From assembly GCF_013410745.1 (NCBI RefSeq), contig NZ_JACCFY010000001.1:2232001-2296000 (forward strand): a stretch of DNA of 64,000 nt. Direction: 5' to 3'. The notes under the pieces were generated by a model. It saw nothing but the letters and a program-made list of their open reading frames with translations, ran no database searches and was not told the origin of the DNA. Source of the stretch: Nesterenkonia xinjiangensis. GTDB taxonomy: Bacteria > Actinomycetota > Actinomycetes > Actinomycetales > Micrococcaceae. A program made the translations under genes and the position numbers. This document shows, piece after piece, positions 1-9,080 of the stretch (position 1 is the stretch's first letter; the number at the start of each line of letters is the position of its first letter).

Positions 1-1
1 C

Positions 2-2380
2 CGCCTGGCGGAGACGAACCTGGGCCATGTGCGGACCCATTTCGGCCGTTTCGACCGGCAGGTGAGCGGCTATTCCCTGGAGCACCTGCTGCCTGAGAAC
101 CAGGGGCGGGTCGATCGCTTCCTGGTGGGCACCGAGGGAACCTTGGGCACGGTGCTGGAGGCCACCGTCAATCTGGTGGCCGATCATCCGCGCCGACTGC
201 TGATGGTGCTGGGCTACCACTCGGTGGCCGAGGCCGCCGACGCCGTGCCGCAGCTGCTCGCCGCGGCCCCGGGCCGGCTCATCGCCTGCGAGGGCATGGA
301 CTCTCGGCTGGTGGCGCTGGTCCGAGGGGCGGGCAAGCAGGTGCCGCCGCTGCCGGACGGGGAGAGCTGGCTGTTCGTGGAGGCCGCCGGGGACGACGCC
401 GATGACGTCATCGCCACGGTGCGGGCCGCCTCCGGCTGCGTGGACTCCGGCCTGGTGGACGACGCCGCCCAGGCGGCCGCGCTGTGGCGGATCCGTGAGG
501 ACGGCGCCGGGCTGGCCGGCGTCAGTCTGGCCACCCCGGCCCATTCCGGGTGGGAGGACGCCGCCGTCCCGCCGGAGCACCTGGGCGCGTGGATGCGCGA
601 GTTCGAGGAGCTGCTGGTCGACTTCGGGCTGCAGGGCTACCCGTACGGGCATTTCGGAGATGGCTGCATCCACTGCCGCATCGATTTCCCCTTCGCCCAC
701 GGCGACCCCGGAAGCACCGGGGTCTTCGCCGAGTTCCTGCGCACCTGCGCGGAGCGGCTGGCCGTCTACGGAGGGTCGCTCTCCGGCGAGCACGGGGACG
801 GCCGCGTCCGTTCCGAGCTGCTGCCGTACATGTATGACGAGACCTCGATGGACCTCTTCGCCCGGGCTAAGCGCATCTGCGACCCGCAGAATCTGCTCAA
901 CCCGGGGATCATCACCGATCCTGCCCCGCACACCGCTGACCTGCGGCCCACCCAGGCCACCCGGGGGCTGCCCTGGCCGGGGCTTCGGCACACCCACGAC
1001 GACGGCGACTTCGGGGCTGCGGTGCACCGCTGCTCCGGGGTGGGGAAGTGCGTCGCGCCCTCCACCTCGGGGGTGATGTGCCCCTCCTACCTGGCCACGA
1101 AGGAGGAGAAGGACTCCACACGGGGGCGCGGACGGATCCTGCAGGAGGCCATGGACGGGACCCTGGTGAAGGGTCTGAGCGACCCGGCGGTCCACGAGGC
1201 CCTTGATCTGTGCCTCTCCTGCAAGGGCTGCGCCTCGGACTGCCCCGCCGGGGTGGACATGGCCGCGTACAAGTCTGAGGCGCTCTACCAGACCTACGAC
1301 GTCGGCGGGAGCGAGGGGGCCGGGGAGCGCGGTCGACGTCGTCGTCGGCTGCGTCCGCGATCCCACTACCTGCTGGGTCGAATGCCGTTCTGGGCGCGGC
1401 TGGCCGCCCCGGTGGCCCCGCTGGTCAACACGATGATGAAGGTGCCTCCGCTGGCCGCGGCGGCGAAATGGACCGCTGGGATCGATCCGCGGCGCTCGGT
1501 GCCGGCCTTCGCCCGGAGGACGCTGCGGCGGACCGCGGCACGACAGGACCGTGCTGGGAGCGCCGTGCCCGGGGAATCGGACCCAAATGGCAGCCGGGTC
1601 GAGCTCGGGGCGTCTGCCGGTCAGTCCGCCGGGGCCCGTCCCCAGCCTGACGTCTGGGTCTGGGCGGACTCCTTCACCGACCATTTCTTCCCGCAGTCCG
1701 GGCTGGCCGCGCTGGAGTTCCTGCGTGGCCAGGGGCTGGACGTGCGGCTGCTGCAGCGACGGGCCTGCTGCGCGCTGCCCTGGATCACCACTGGTCAGCT
1801 GGATCAGGCCCGCAGGCTGCTCGACGGCGCGGTGGACGCGCTGCTGGAGCCGGTGGAGTCCGGGGTGCCGGTGATCGGACTGGAGCCCTCCTGCACCGCG
1901 ACGCTGCGCAGTGATCTGGTGCAGCTCTCGGACCGCCCCGAGGCTCAGACCGTCGCCGACGGGGTGCTGACCTTCGCGGAGCTGACCCACCGGCTGGTGG
2001 ACGAGGGGAAGGTGCGGCTGCCTGATCTGAGCGGAGTGCGGGTGGTCGCCCAGCCGCACTGCCACCAGCGTGCGGTGATCGGCTGGCAGGCCGATCAGGC
2101 GCTGCTGGAGCTGGCCGGTGCAGAGGTCACCGCAGTGCCGGGCTGCTGCGGGCTGGCCGGCAACTTCGGGGTCGAGGCCGGCCACTACGAGGTCAGCGTC
2201 GCCGTGGCGGAGACCAACCTGCTGCCGGCGGTGCGCAGAGCCGCCGAGGAGCAGGACCCGCCCGAGGCGACGGGGGAGACCGTGGTGCTGGCCGACGGGA
2301 TGTCCTGTCGCATCCAGCTCGACGATCTCGCCGACGTCGAGGCCATCCACCTGGCGGAGCTGCTGGCCGAGCGCAGCTGA
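2..2380 (+). CDS. FAD-binding and Fe-S-binding 2-hydroxyacid dehydrogenase (GlcD/GlpC fusion type), 5' end missing
   Basis: The reading frame is open from the first bases of the window, so the N-terminal FAD (PCMH) domain lies mostly upstream. The visible part begins in the FAD-oxidase C-terminal domain (EHGDGRVRSELLP, NPGI), as in D-lactate, glycolate or 2-hydroxyglutarate dehydrogenases. It continues into a ferredoxin-like segment with two cysteine clusters (CSGVGKCVAPSTSGVMCP and CLSCKGCASDCPAG) expected to bind two 4Fe-4S clusters. The C-terminal CCG-type domain carries RRACCALPW, PHCHQRA and GCCGLAGNFG. Proteins of this layout oxidise a 2-hydroxyacid on the cytoplasmic face of the membrane and pass electrons to quinone. 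The substrate cannot be told from sequence. An Arg/Gly-rich insert near 1310-1370 separates the Fe-S and CCG parts. Confidence 0.85.
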   Translation, partial: RLAETNLGHVRTHFGRFDRQVSGYSLEHLLPENQGRVDRFLVGTEGTLGTVLEATVNLVADHPRRLLMVLGYHSVAEAADAVPQLLAAAPGRLIACEGMDSRLVALVRGAGKQVPPLPDGESWLFVEAAGDDADDVIATVRAASGCVDSGLVDDAAQAAALWRIREDGAGLAGVSLATPAHSGWEDAAVPPEHLGAWMREFEELLVDFGLQGYPYGHFGDGCIHCRIDFPFAHGDPGSTGVFAEFLRTCAERLAVYGGSLSGEHGDGRVRSELLPYMYDETSMDLFARAKRICDPQNLLNPGIITDPAPHTADLRPTQATRGLPWPGLRHTHDDGDFGAAVHRCSGVGKCVAPSTSGVMCPSYLATKEEKDSTRGRGRILQEAMDGTLVKGLSDPAVHEALDLCLSCKGCASDCPAGVDMAAYKSEALYQTYDVGGSEGAGERGRRRRRLRPRSHYLLGRMPFWARLAAPVAPLVNTMMKVPPLAAAAKWTAGIDPRRSVPAFARRTLRRTAARQDRAGSAVPGESDPNGSRVELGASAGQSAGARPQPDVWVWADSFTDHFFPQSGLAALEFLRGQGLDVRLLQRRACCALPWITTGQLDQARRLLDGAVDALLEPVESGVPVIGLEPSCTATLRSDLVQLSDRPEAQTVADGVLTFAELTHRLVDEGKVRLPDLSGVRVVAQPHCHQRAVIGWQADQALLELAGAEVTAVPGCCGLAGNFGVEAGHYEVSVAVAETNLLPAVRRAAEEQDPPEATGETVVLADGMSCRIQLDDLADVEAIHLAELLAERS

Positions 2381-2470
2381 TCGAGCCCCTGACCCGCCGG
2401 GGAGGCGGGTACACTCTCCCGGAGTTCGCCGGGCACGTCTGACAGCCCGGCTCCCGCGGGGAAGGGACCC

Positions 2471-4936
2471 ATGGCCGCTGAGATCATCCTCACCGAGGAG
2501 TTCCATGAAGCTCTGGCCCGCCTGGAGGCCGGAGAGTCGGTCTTCCTCACCGGCAAGGCGGGCACGGGCAAGTCCACGCTGATCCGTGAGTTCCTGCGCC
2601 GCAGCGAGGACAGCGCCGCAGACCGCCACGTCGTCGTCGCCGCGCCCACCGGCATCGCCGCGCTGAACGTGGACGGCTACACGATCCATCGGCTCTTCGG
2701 CTTCCACCCGCAGATCACCCTGGAGGAGATCCGCCACGGCCGCTACTACCCGGCGCGGTTCGCCGGGACGCTGAAGGCCCTGGACACGCTGATCATCGAC
2801 GAGGCCTCGATGGTCCGGGCCGACCTCCTCGACCAGCTCGTCGCCGCGTTGGAGCGGTTCGGCCCTCGGCCGGGGCAGCGCCTCGGCGGGGTGCAGCTGG
2901 TGCTGGTGGGAGACCTGCTGCAGCTCCCCCCGGTGGTCACCGAGTCCGAGTGGCGGCACTTCGAGACCCGCTACCCGACCCCCTACTTCTTCTCCGCGGA
3001 CAGCTACCGGGAGGAGGACTTCCCGACCGTCTCGCTGACCACCGTGTTCCGGCAGCTCGGTGACGACCAGCTCACCGCGGTGCTGAACTCCATCCGGGAG
3101 GGGGTGCTGCTCGGCTCCGCCCGTGAGGACCTCAACCAGCACGTCGACCCGGCCTTCGAACCGCCCGACGGCGAGTTCTGGCTGACCCTGGCCACCACCA
3201 ACCGCATCGCCTCCGCCCGCAACCGCCGCCGCCTGGAACGGCTCCCCGGGGACGAGCACGTCTGCCGCGCAATCACCCGCGGGGAGCAGGACGGATTCGA
3301 CCGCCCGGTGGAGGAACGGCTGGTCTTCAAAGTCGGGGCGCAGATCATGTTCCTCACCAACGACCCGCTGGGCCGTTGGGTCAACGGCACCCTGGGGCAT
3401 GTGGTCGGTGTCGAGGTGGACGACGACGGCGAGCCGCTCGTCCAGGTGGCGCTGCGCGACGGCGCGGTGGTCGACGTCGGGCCGCACACCTGGGACATCA
3501 CCCGCCCCGAGGTCCATGGCGGGACGTTGACGCATCTGGTGGTGGGCACCTACCGGCAGCTGCCGTTCAAGCTCGCCTGGGCGATCACCGTGCACAAGAG
3601 CCAGGGACAGACCGCAGACCGCCTGATCGTGGACCTCTCCGGTGGGACCTTCTCCTTCGGGCAGCTCTATGTGGCGCTGAGCCGGGTGACCTCGTTGGCC
3701 GGGCTGGTGCTCACCCGCCCGGTGTTCCCGAAGGATATGAAGACCGACCGGCGGATTCTGCGCTTCCTGCGCGGCAGCTCCGGGAGCGGATCCGCTCGGC
3801 GGCGCTGTGCGCTCGCCGTGCTCACCGTGGGGGACGAGGGGCGGATGTCCCGACCTCGGCCGGTGGAGATCGCGGTGGCCTTCGAGGACGGCACCGGGCT
3901 GAGCACGCTGGTGAACCCGCAGCGGGATCTGGCGGACGCCCGGACCACGTGCGGAATCAGCACCGAGGACATCCTGGTGGCCCCCACGCTGGCCGAGGCC
4001 TGGGCGGTGCTCTCCCCGGTGATCGCCGGACACGTCCCGGTGGGGGAGCAGATCGACCGCACCCTCGGGCTCATCGACTTCGAGCTCAAGCGGCTCGGAC
4101 AGGTGGAGCTGATGCCCTTCGGGGCCGAGGCCCCGCGGACGGTCACGACGCGCGTCCCGCGGGCCGGCAGCCCGGCGCCGGCACGCGGCGCGGCCCCCGC
4201 GCGTGCCCTGGACGCGGCCCGTCAGGTCATGGACGCCCTGCTCCTCGCCGAGGCGGAGAGCCCCGAGGTTGTGGACCGCTCCGCCACCGGCTTCGAACCC
4301 TCCGAGGATTCGGTGCAGGGCACCGGGCACCTGCTCACCCGGGACCCGGAGACGGCCTCACCCTCCCTCGAGGAGATGCCGGGTCTGGGGGCGCTGCTGG
4401 ATGTCAGCCGTCAGGTCGGGGCGCTCCTGCTGGGTGCCGGGGACGCCGCCGTCGGGTACAGGTGCGGATCCGGGCCCGGTCAGGGGGAGGAGCGGCAGCC
4501 TGACTCCTGGCACGCCGGTGCCCGGCAGGCGGTGGCGGAGCAGATCTCCCGTGCCACGGCCCGGGTGACGCTGACCCCGCAGCTGCGGGATCGGCTGGTC
4601 GCCGTCGGTGATCTGCTCGGACGTGAGGTCGTCACCGAGGAGCAGCTGATGTCCGGCACTGGTGAGGACGTGGAGCAGATCCTGGTCCCGGGAGCCCGGG
4701 TCTGCTTCACCGGTGAGGCGGTCTCCGCCGACGGGCGGACCTGGGGGCGGGAGCAGATGACGACGCTGGCCGCCTCTCTGGGGCTGACCCCGGTCAATAC
4801 GGTCACCAAGACGCGCTGTGACCTGCTGGTGGTCGCCGAGGTCGGCACCCAGTCGGGCAAAGCCCGCAAGGCCCAGGAGTACGGCAAGCCCGTGCTGGCC
4901 GCCGAGCAGTTCTTCAGCTGGGCCGGGGTGGGCTGA
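2471..4936 (+). CDS. Pif1-like AAA helicase with degenerate DEDDh-exonuclease-like segment and C-terminal BRCT domain
   Basis: Residues about 1-430 form a Pif1/RecD2-like superfamily 1B helicase. Walker A GKAGTGKS is at 28-35, Walker B is LIIDEAS near 110, VHKSQGQT lies near 375 and YVALSRV near 400. Residues about 444-545 resemble the DnaQ/DEDDh exonuclease fold: VEIAVAFEDG, TLVNPQRDL, CGIST.DI..APTLAEAW. The usual DxET and HNxxFD catalytic motifs are missing or altered, so nuclease activity is doubtful. Residues about 745-821 form a BRCT domain (VCFTGE, CDLLVVAE, AEQFFSW) like that of NAD-dependent DNA ligase. The protein probably acts on DNA during repair or replication. It is preceded by GGGGAAGGGACCC, which serves as ribosome binding site for the ATG. 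It ends 13 bp before the convergent EamA gene. Confidence 0.85.
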   Translation: MAAEIILTEEFHEALARLEAGESVFLTGKAGTGKSTLIREFLRRSEDSAADRHVVVAAPTGIAALNVDGYTIHRLFGFHPQITLEEIRHGRYYPARFAGTLKALDTLIIDEASMVRADLLDQLVAALERFGPRPGQRLGGVQLVLVGDLLQLPPVVTESEWRHFETRYPTPYFFSADSYREEDFPTVSLTTVFRQLGDDQLTAVLNSIREGVLLGSAREDLNQHVDPAFEPPDGEFWLTLATTNRIASARNRRRLERLPGDEHVCRAITRGEQDGFDRPVEERLVFKVGAQIMFLTNDPLGRWVNGTLGHVVGVEVDDDGEPLVQVALRDGAVVDVGPHTWDITRPEVHGGTLTHLVVGTYRQLPFKLAWAITVHKSQGQTADRLIVDLSGGTFSFGQLYVALSRVTSLAGLVLTRPVFPKDMKTDRRILRFLRGSSGSGSARRRCALAVLTVGDEGRMSRPRPVEIAVAFEDGTGLSTLVNPQRDLADARTTCGISTEDILVAPTLAEAWAVLSPVIAGHVPVGEQIDRTLGLIDFELKRLGQVELMPFGAEAPRTVTTRVPRAGSPAPARGAAPARALDAARQVMDALLLAEAESPEVVDRSATGFEPSEDSVQGTGHLLTRDPETASPSLEEMPGLGALLDVSRQVGALLLGAGDAAVGYRCGSGPGQGEERQPDSWHAGARQAVAEQISRATARVTLTPQLRDRLVAVGDLLGREVVTEEQLMSGTGEDVEQILVPGARVCFTGEAVSADGRTWGREQMTTLAASLGLTPVNTVTKTRCDLLVVAEVGTQSGKARKAQEYGKPVLAAEQFFSWAGVG

Positions 4937-4949
4937 GGCCGGCACCGCC

Positions 4950-5936
4950 TCAGCGACGGCCGAGCTGGGCGACCCCGACGCCGACGAGGCACAGCGCGCC
5001 CCCGACGATGGCCAGCGGCGTGGGCACCTCGCCGAGGGTGAGCGCGGACATCGCGACCGCCACCGCCGGTACGGCCAGCGAACACGCCGCCAGACGTCCG
5101 GTGGGCATCCGGGTCTGCGCGAAGGCCCAGAGTGAGAAGCCCAGGGCCGTGGCGCCCACACCCATGGACACCGCACCCCAGATGGCTGCCGCCGGGGCGG
5201 CCTGCAGCTCGGTCCAGGCCTGCCCGGCCCAGGGGAGCACCGCCAGCGTGCCGGCCGCACAGCCCAGCCACACCACGGTCAGCGGGTCCATCCCGGGCAG
5301 CACCGCCCGCTGCAGCAGCATCGCGATCGAGTAGGTGACGGCGGCGACGAGCGCCAGCACCACGCCCACCAGAGAGATCTGTCCGTCGCCGGCGGCCAGG
5401 GTGATCAGCGCGATGCCGGCCAGGGCCACCGCCATCCCGGCGAAGAGCGAGCGCGGCCAGCCCTCACGGAACAGCAGTCCGGCCGAGACCGCGACCAGGA
5501 TCGGGGAGACGTTGACGACCATGGCCGTGGTGCCGGCGTCGAGATGATGCCCGGCATGGTTGAGGATCACCGTGTAGGCGGCGAACCACAGCGCCCCGTA
5601 GACCACGATCATCGCCAGCACGCGCAGCCGGGGGAGCCGCGGCATGCGACGGCGCAGCACGAGCACCATCAGAGTCAGCATCGCCACACCGGCCACCAGC
5701 CTGATCAGCGCCAGCGGACCCGGGGAGAACACCGGGGCCGCCCAGCGGATGATCACGAAGGAGGAGGCCCACAGCGTCACCGTGACGGCGACGGCGGCGG
5801 GTGCGGCCAGCCGCGACCAGCGGCCGGGGGCGGTGGTGCCGCTGGCGGCACCCGGGCGGATGCCCTCGGGGCCCGGGCCGGCAGGGGGAGCAGCGGCCGG
5901 ATGAGCAAGGGCATCAGCGGCGAGGAGGCGGGTCAT
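4950..5936 (-). CDS. EamA/DMT-family transporter
   Basis: This 328-residue membrane protein has about ten hydrophobic segments in two repeated EamA halves (first half from VTVTLWASSFVIIRW, second from AVTYSIAMLLQRAVLPGMDPL). That is the layout of RhaT/YdcZ-type drug and metabolite exporters. A polar N-terminal stretch of about 45 residues precedes the first helix. The ATG follows GGGAGG with about nine bases between. It diverges from a LysR gene 82 bp away, a common arrangement in which the LysR protein controls the exporter. The exported compound is unknown. Confidence 0.85.
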   Translation of the reverse strand: MTRLLAADALAHPAAAPPAGPGPEGIRPGAASGTTAPGRWSRLAAPAAVAVTVTLWASSFVIIRWAAPVFSPGPLALIRLVAGVAMLTLMVLVLRRRMPRLPRLRVLAMIVVYGALWFAAYTVILNHAGHHLDAGTTAMVVNVSPILVAVSAGLLFREGWPRSLFAGMAVALAGIALITLAAGDGQISLVGVVLALVAAVTYSIAMLLQRAVLPGMDPLTVVWLGCAAGTLAVLPWAGQAWTELQAAPAAAIWGAVSMGVGATALGFSLWAFAQTRMPTGRLAACSLAVPAVAVAMSALTLGEVPTPLAIVGGALCLVGVGVAQLGRR

Positions 5937-6018
5937 AATGATGATCCTCCCGCCTGAAACTCAACAGCACAAGCGAACATCTCTGGACGACCATTCAGTA
6001 CTGCTTTATGATTCATCC
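5937..6018. promoter_or_regulatory. Divergent EamA/LysR control region with leaderless LysR promoter
   Basis: On the plus strand a -35 TGGACG (5984-5989), a 17-bp spacer and a -10 TATGAT (6007-6012) put the transcription start at or next to the LysR ATG at 6019. No Shine-Dalgarno site is present, so the LysR mRNA is probably leaderless. The perfect 8-bp palindrome CAGTACTG (5996-6003) lies inside the spacer and is a candidate LysR operator for autorepression. The hexamers and palindrome are seen; their function is inferred. Confidence 0.5.
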
Positions 6019-6963
6019 ATGATCGACCTGACCAGGCTGCGGACGTTCCGCGCCGTGCTCGCCGCCGGCTCCGTCCACGCGGCCGCAGTCAATCTGGGGT
6101 ACACCCCGTCGGCGGTGAGCCAGCAGCTCCAGGCCTTGCAGAAGGACACCGGCCTGGAGCTCTTCATCCGCAACGGGCGCGGCCTGGCCCCCACCGGGGT
6201 GGCGCGGCGCTTCGCCGAGGAGGCCGATCGGCTGCTCGGCCAGGCCACGCGTCTGGAGGAGCTGGCCGTCGACCTGCGGGAAGGGCGGACCGGGTCGCTG
6301 GTGATCTCGCACATCGCCTCGGTCGGTGTGACCTGGATGCCCGCCGTCGTCGCGGCGATCTCCGCCGAGTTCCACGACCTGCGACTGGACCTGCGGCTCT
6401 GGGAGGCTGCGCAGGGGCGCGACGAAGACGTCGACGTCGAGATCTGCGTGGCCCACCGGGACCTGCCCGATCGGCCGGGCTTCGACGTCGAGCCGCTGCT
6501 CACCGAGCCCTATGTGGCGGTGGTGCCCGTGGGGCATCCGCTGGCAGGGCGGCGGGAGGCCGCCTTGGAGGAGCTGGCCGGCTGGCGGTGGGTGGACAAC
6601 GACCTGACCCGCGGAACCTGCCGACAGATCCTGTTGGAGGCCTGTGCTGCGGCCGGCTTCACGCCCGGCTTCCAGTACGAGACACAGGACTACGGTTCCG
6701 CGGTGGCGCTGGTGGCCGCCGGAGTTGGCATCACGGTGATGCCCCGGCTGAGCTTCTCCTCGGTGCGGGCGGACCCCGCGCAGGTGACCGCCGTCGAGCT
6801 GTCCGGGGCGGCGCTTCGGCGGACCATCATGGTGCGCTCCCGGGGCAGCCTGTGCGAGTCACCGGCGGTGCGCCGCGTGCTCGAGATGCTGCGCGGGCTG
6901 GCCGACGACGGTGGGGTGACGGCTCCGGCAGGCGATGTTACTCTGGGGTCACAATCGTTCTGA
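6019..6963 (+). CDS. LysR-family transcriptional regulator
   Basis: The 314-residue protein has an N-terminal winged helix-turn-helix (MIDLTRLRTFRAVLAAGSVH, then LGYTPSAVSQQLQALQ) and a periplasmic-binding-protein-like effector domain (LVISHIASVGVTWMPAVVAA, AVALVAAGVGITVMPRLSF). The frame is open upstream to 5938, but MIDLTRLRTFR at 6019 is the normal LysR N-terminus and the candidate promoter ends just before it. It is divergent from the EamA exporter and probably controls it. Its stop lies 15 bp before the thiolase start, so some read-through into the thiolase is possible. The effector is unknown. Confidence 0.88.
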   Translation: MIDLTRLRTFRAVLAAGSVHAAAVNLGYTPSAVSQQLQALQKDTGLELFIRNGRGLAPTGVARRFAEEADRLLGQATRLEELAVDLREGRTGSLVISHIASVGVTWMPAVVAAISAEFHDLRLDLRLWEAAQGRDEDVDVEICVAHRDLPDRPGFDVEPLLTEPYVAVVPVGHPLAGRREAALEELAGWRWVDNDLTRGTCRQILLEACAAAGFTPGFQYETQDYGSAVALVAAGVGITVMPRLSFSSVRADPAQVTAVELSGAALRRTIMVRSRGSLCESPAVRRVLEMLRGLADDGGVTAPAGDVTLGSQSF

Positions 6964-6978
6964 GAGGGAGATCACATC

Positions 6979-8202
6979 ATGGCTGAAGCCGTCATCGTGT
7001 CCGTGGCCCGGTCGCCGATCGGCAGGGCGCGCAAAGGTTCCCTGGTGGATCTGCGCGCCGACGACATGACCGCCCAGATGGTCCAGGCCGCACTGGAGAA
7101 GGTGCCGCAGCTGGATCCCGGGAAGGTCGAGGATCTCATACTCGGCTGCGGCCTTCCCGGCGGCGAGCAGGGGTTCAACATGGCTCGCATCGTGGCGGTC
7201 CTCGCAGGCATGGACCACCTGCCCGGCACCACCGTCACTCGCTACTGCTCCTCCTCCCTGCAGACCACCCGCATGGCCTTCCATGCCATCCAGGCCGGCG
7301 AGGGTGACGTGTTCATCTCCGCCGGAGTGGAGGCGGTCAGCCGATTCGCCCAGGGCACCTCCGACTGGATCCCCGGGGCCGAGCTCGAGAATCCGCGCTT
7401 CGCCGAAGCCATGGCCCGCACGGCCAAGACCGCCGAGGGCGGAGCCGTCTGGCACGATCCGCGCGATGACGGGCAGCTGCCCGACGCGTACATCACCATG
7501 GGGCAGACCGCCGAGAACGTCGCCCAGCGCACCGGGGTCACCCGGGCCGAGCAGGACGAGTTCGCCCAGCTCAGCCAGAACCGTGCCGAGAAGGCCATCG
7601 CAGACGGGTTCTTCGCCCGGGAGATCACCCCGCTGCGCCTGCCGGACGGCACCACCGTCGACGCCGACGACAGCCCCCGCCCCGGCGTGACCGCCGAGGC
7701 GCTCGCCGGCCTGGATCCGGTCTTCCGCCCGGACGGGACGGTCACCGCCGGCAATGCCTGCCCGCTCAGCGACGGTGCGGCCGCGCTGGTCATCATGAGT
7801 GACACCCGAGCCCGTGAGCTGGGGCTCGAGCCGCTGGGGCGCATCGTCTCCACCGGGCTGACCGGGCTGTCTCCCGAGATCATGGGGATGGGACCGGTCG
7901 GTGCCAGCCGGCAGGCCCTGGAGCGGGCCGGGCTGGGCGTCGACGACGTCGACCTCGTGGAGATCAACGAGGCCTTCGCCGCACAGGTGATCCCCTCCGC
8001 CAAGGAGCTCGGCGTGCCGTGGGAGAAGCTCAACGTCCACGGCGGGGCGATCGCCCTCGGTCACCCCTTCGGCATGACGGGGGCGCGGATCACTGCGACC
8101 CTGCTCAACGGTCTGCGCGCAGGCGACGGCCAGTACGGCCTGGAGACGATGTGCGTGGGAGGCGGCCAGGGCATGGCGATGGTCATCGAGCGGCTGAGCT
8201 GA
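6979..8202 (+). CDS. Acetyl-CoA C-acyltransferase (thiolase II family)
   Basis: The 407-residue length and motifs are typical of degradative or biosynthetic thiolases. The nucleophilic cysteine is C90 in TRYCSSSLQTTRMA, the catalytic histidine is in GGAIALGHPFGMTGAR, and the proton-shuttle cysteine is in TMCVGGGQGMAM. It catalyses reversible thiolytic cleavage of 3-ketoacyl-CoA to acetyl-CoA and a shortened acyl-CoA. The AGGGAG ribosome binding site is eight bases before the ATG. No other beta-oxidation gene (fadB, acyl-CoA dehydrogenase) is adjacent, so chain-length preference and pathway remain open. A hairpin follows about 40 bp after the stop. Confidence 0.9.
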   Translation: MAEAVIVSVARSPIGRARKGSLVDLRADDMTAQMVQAALEKVPQLDPGKVEDLILGCGLPGGEQGFNMARIVAVLAGMDHLPGTTVTRYCSSSLQTTRMAFHAIQAGEGDVFISAGVEAVSRFAQGTSDWIPGAELENPRFAEAMARTAKTAEGGAVWHDPRDDGQLPDAYITMGQTAENVAQRTGVTRAEQDEFAQLSQNRAEKAIADGFFAREITPLRLPDGTTVDADDSPRPGVTAEALAGLDPVFRPDGTVTAGNACPLSDGAAALVIMSDTRARELGLEPLGRIVSTGLTGLSPEIMGMGPVGASRQALERAGLGVDDVDLVEINEAFAAQVIPSAKELGVPWEKLNVHGGAIALGHPFGMTGARITATLLNGLRAGDGQYGLETMCVGGGQGMAMVIERLS

Positions 8203-8240
8203 GCACGGCTGAGCTGGGGATCGTCGGGAGCGGAGCGCCG

Positions 8241-8283
8241 GGAGCCGGGCCGACGTCGTCGTCGGCCGCGGAATCCGGGCTCC
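8241..8283 (+). terminator. Probable terminator after the thiolase gene
   Basis: An 8-bp perfect stem (GGCCGACG, loop TCGT, CGTCGGCC; 8248-8267) is nested inside a second pair, GGAGCC (8241-8246) with GGCTCC (8278-8283). Only a loose T-containing stretch follows (CTTTGCCGTTCT). Many actinobacterial terminators lack a clear U-tract. Confidence 0.5.
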
Positions 8284-8674
8284 GCTTTGCCGTTCTCGCG
8301 CCGTCCGGCTACTATTGACAGTCGCAAGCCGTGCTGTGCTGTGCCTGAAGCATGCCCGGTGGGTGATGGATCCGAGATGCTCTGATCCACGTCCGTCGGG
8401 AAGGCTGGGGCTCGGCGACGGAAAGCAGTGCGGTGAATTGTGAAGCCTGGATTCCAGCGCACCACAAGGCAAGCACCACCGTCTTTCGTCCGCGATGAGA
8501 AGGCACTTCGGTTGGATCTCACCCAGCCTGGTCCGTCCTCGTAAGTCACGGTGTCACAACTGGTGGCGGGACTCGGCTCAACGACCGCATGGTCTTATCA
8601 GGTCTGACCTGGGGATCCGTGTGTTCGCGGGCACCGCCCGGAGATATATTCGTACTTATGTTGGAGGAGTGATC
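8284..8674 (+). promoter_or_regulatory. Leader and promoter region of the zinc-free ribosomal protein operon
   Basis: This 391-bp stretch has no convincing gene. A perfect 13-bp palindrome CAGGTCTGACCTG (8599-8611) lies 64 bp before rpmB and is the best operator candidate. TATATT (8645-8650) could be a -10 hexamer, but no good -35 is visible. TTGGAGGAGTGATC gives rpmB a strong ribosome binding site. No sequence resembling the A/T-rich actinobacterial Zur box was found, although this operon type is normally Zur-controlled. Confidence 0.4.
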
Positions 8675-8911
8675 ATGGCAGCTCGTTGCCAGGTAACCGG
8701 AGTGGGGCCGCAGTTCGGCCACAGCATCTCCCACTCGCACCGTCGCACCAAGCGCCGGTTCGACCCGAACATCCAGAAGAAGCGTTACTGGGTGCCCTCG
8801 CTGGGGCGTCACGTCACGCTGAACCTGTCCGTGAAGGGCATCAAGACCATCGATGTCCGCGGCATCGACGCTGTCGTCGCCGAGCTGATTGAGAAGGGTG
8901 AGAAGCTCTAA
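8675..8911 (+). CDS. rpmB: 50S ribosomal protein L28, zinc-free (C-) paralogue
   Basis: The 78-residue protein matches the L28 pattern ([34 protein letters not shown], then [13 protein letters not shown]). It has one cysteine and lacks the CxxC pairs of zinc-binding L28. It is the first gene of rpmB-rpmG-rpsN. In Streptomyces and mycobacteria this set is the zinc-starvation replacement for the zinc-containing paralogues and is repressed by Zur. The start is fixed by GGAGGAG seven bases upstream. The stop shares its last base with the next start (TAATG). A longer upstream frame reading to 8495 has no sequence support. Confidence 0.95.
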   Translation: MAARCQVTGVGPQFGHSISHSHRRTKRRFDPNIQKKRYWVPSLGRHVTLNLSVKGIKTIDVRGIDAVVAELIEKGEKL

Positions 8912-9078
8912 TGGCCAAGGACAAGGACGTACGTCCCATCATCAAGCTGAAGTCGACGGCCGGCACCGGGTTCACCTACGTGACCCGGAAGAACCGCCGC
9001 AACAACCCCGACCGCATCGTGCTGAAGAAGTACGACCCGGTCGTCCGTAAGCACGTCGACTTCCGAGAGGAGCGCTGA
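8911..9078 (+). CDS. rpmG: 50S ribosomal protein L33, zinc-free (C-) paralogue
   Basis: The 55-residue protein begins [20 protein letters not shown] and continues [15 protein letters not shown], the L33 signature. It contains no cysteine, so it cannot carry the four-cysteine zinc site of the C+ form. The ATG overlaps the rpmB stop by one base (TAATG), which suggests translational coupling. rpsN follows two bases after the stop. It is a structural protein of the large subunit near the E site. Confidence 0.95.
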   Translation: MAKDKDVRPIIKLKSTAGTGFTYVTRKNRRNNPDRIVLKKYDPVVRKHVDFREER

Positions 9079-9080
9079 TC

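Noticed and set aside
2471-3800. Pif1-like helicase as part of a conjugative relaxase or mobile element
   Set aside because: No relaxase motif, integrase or transfer gene is nearby, and the BRCT domain suggests chromosomal repair.
8300-8670. Possible riboswitch or Zur box before rpmB
   Set aside because: Neither a cobalamin-type core nor an AT-rich Zur palindrome could be found by eye; only a GC-rich palindrome is present.
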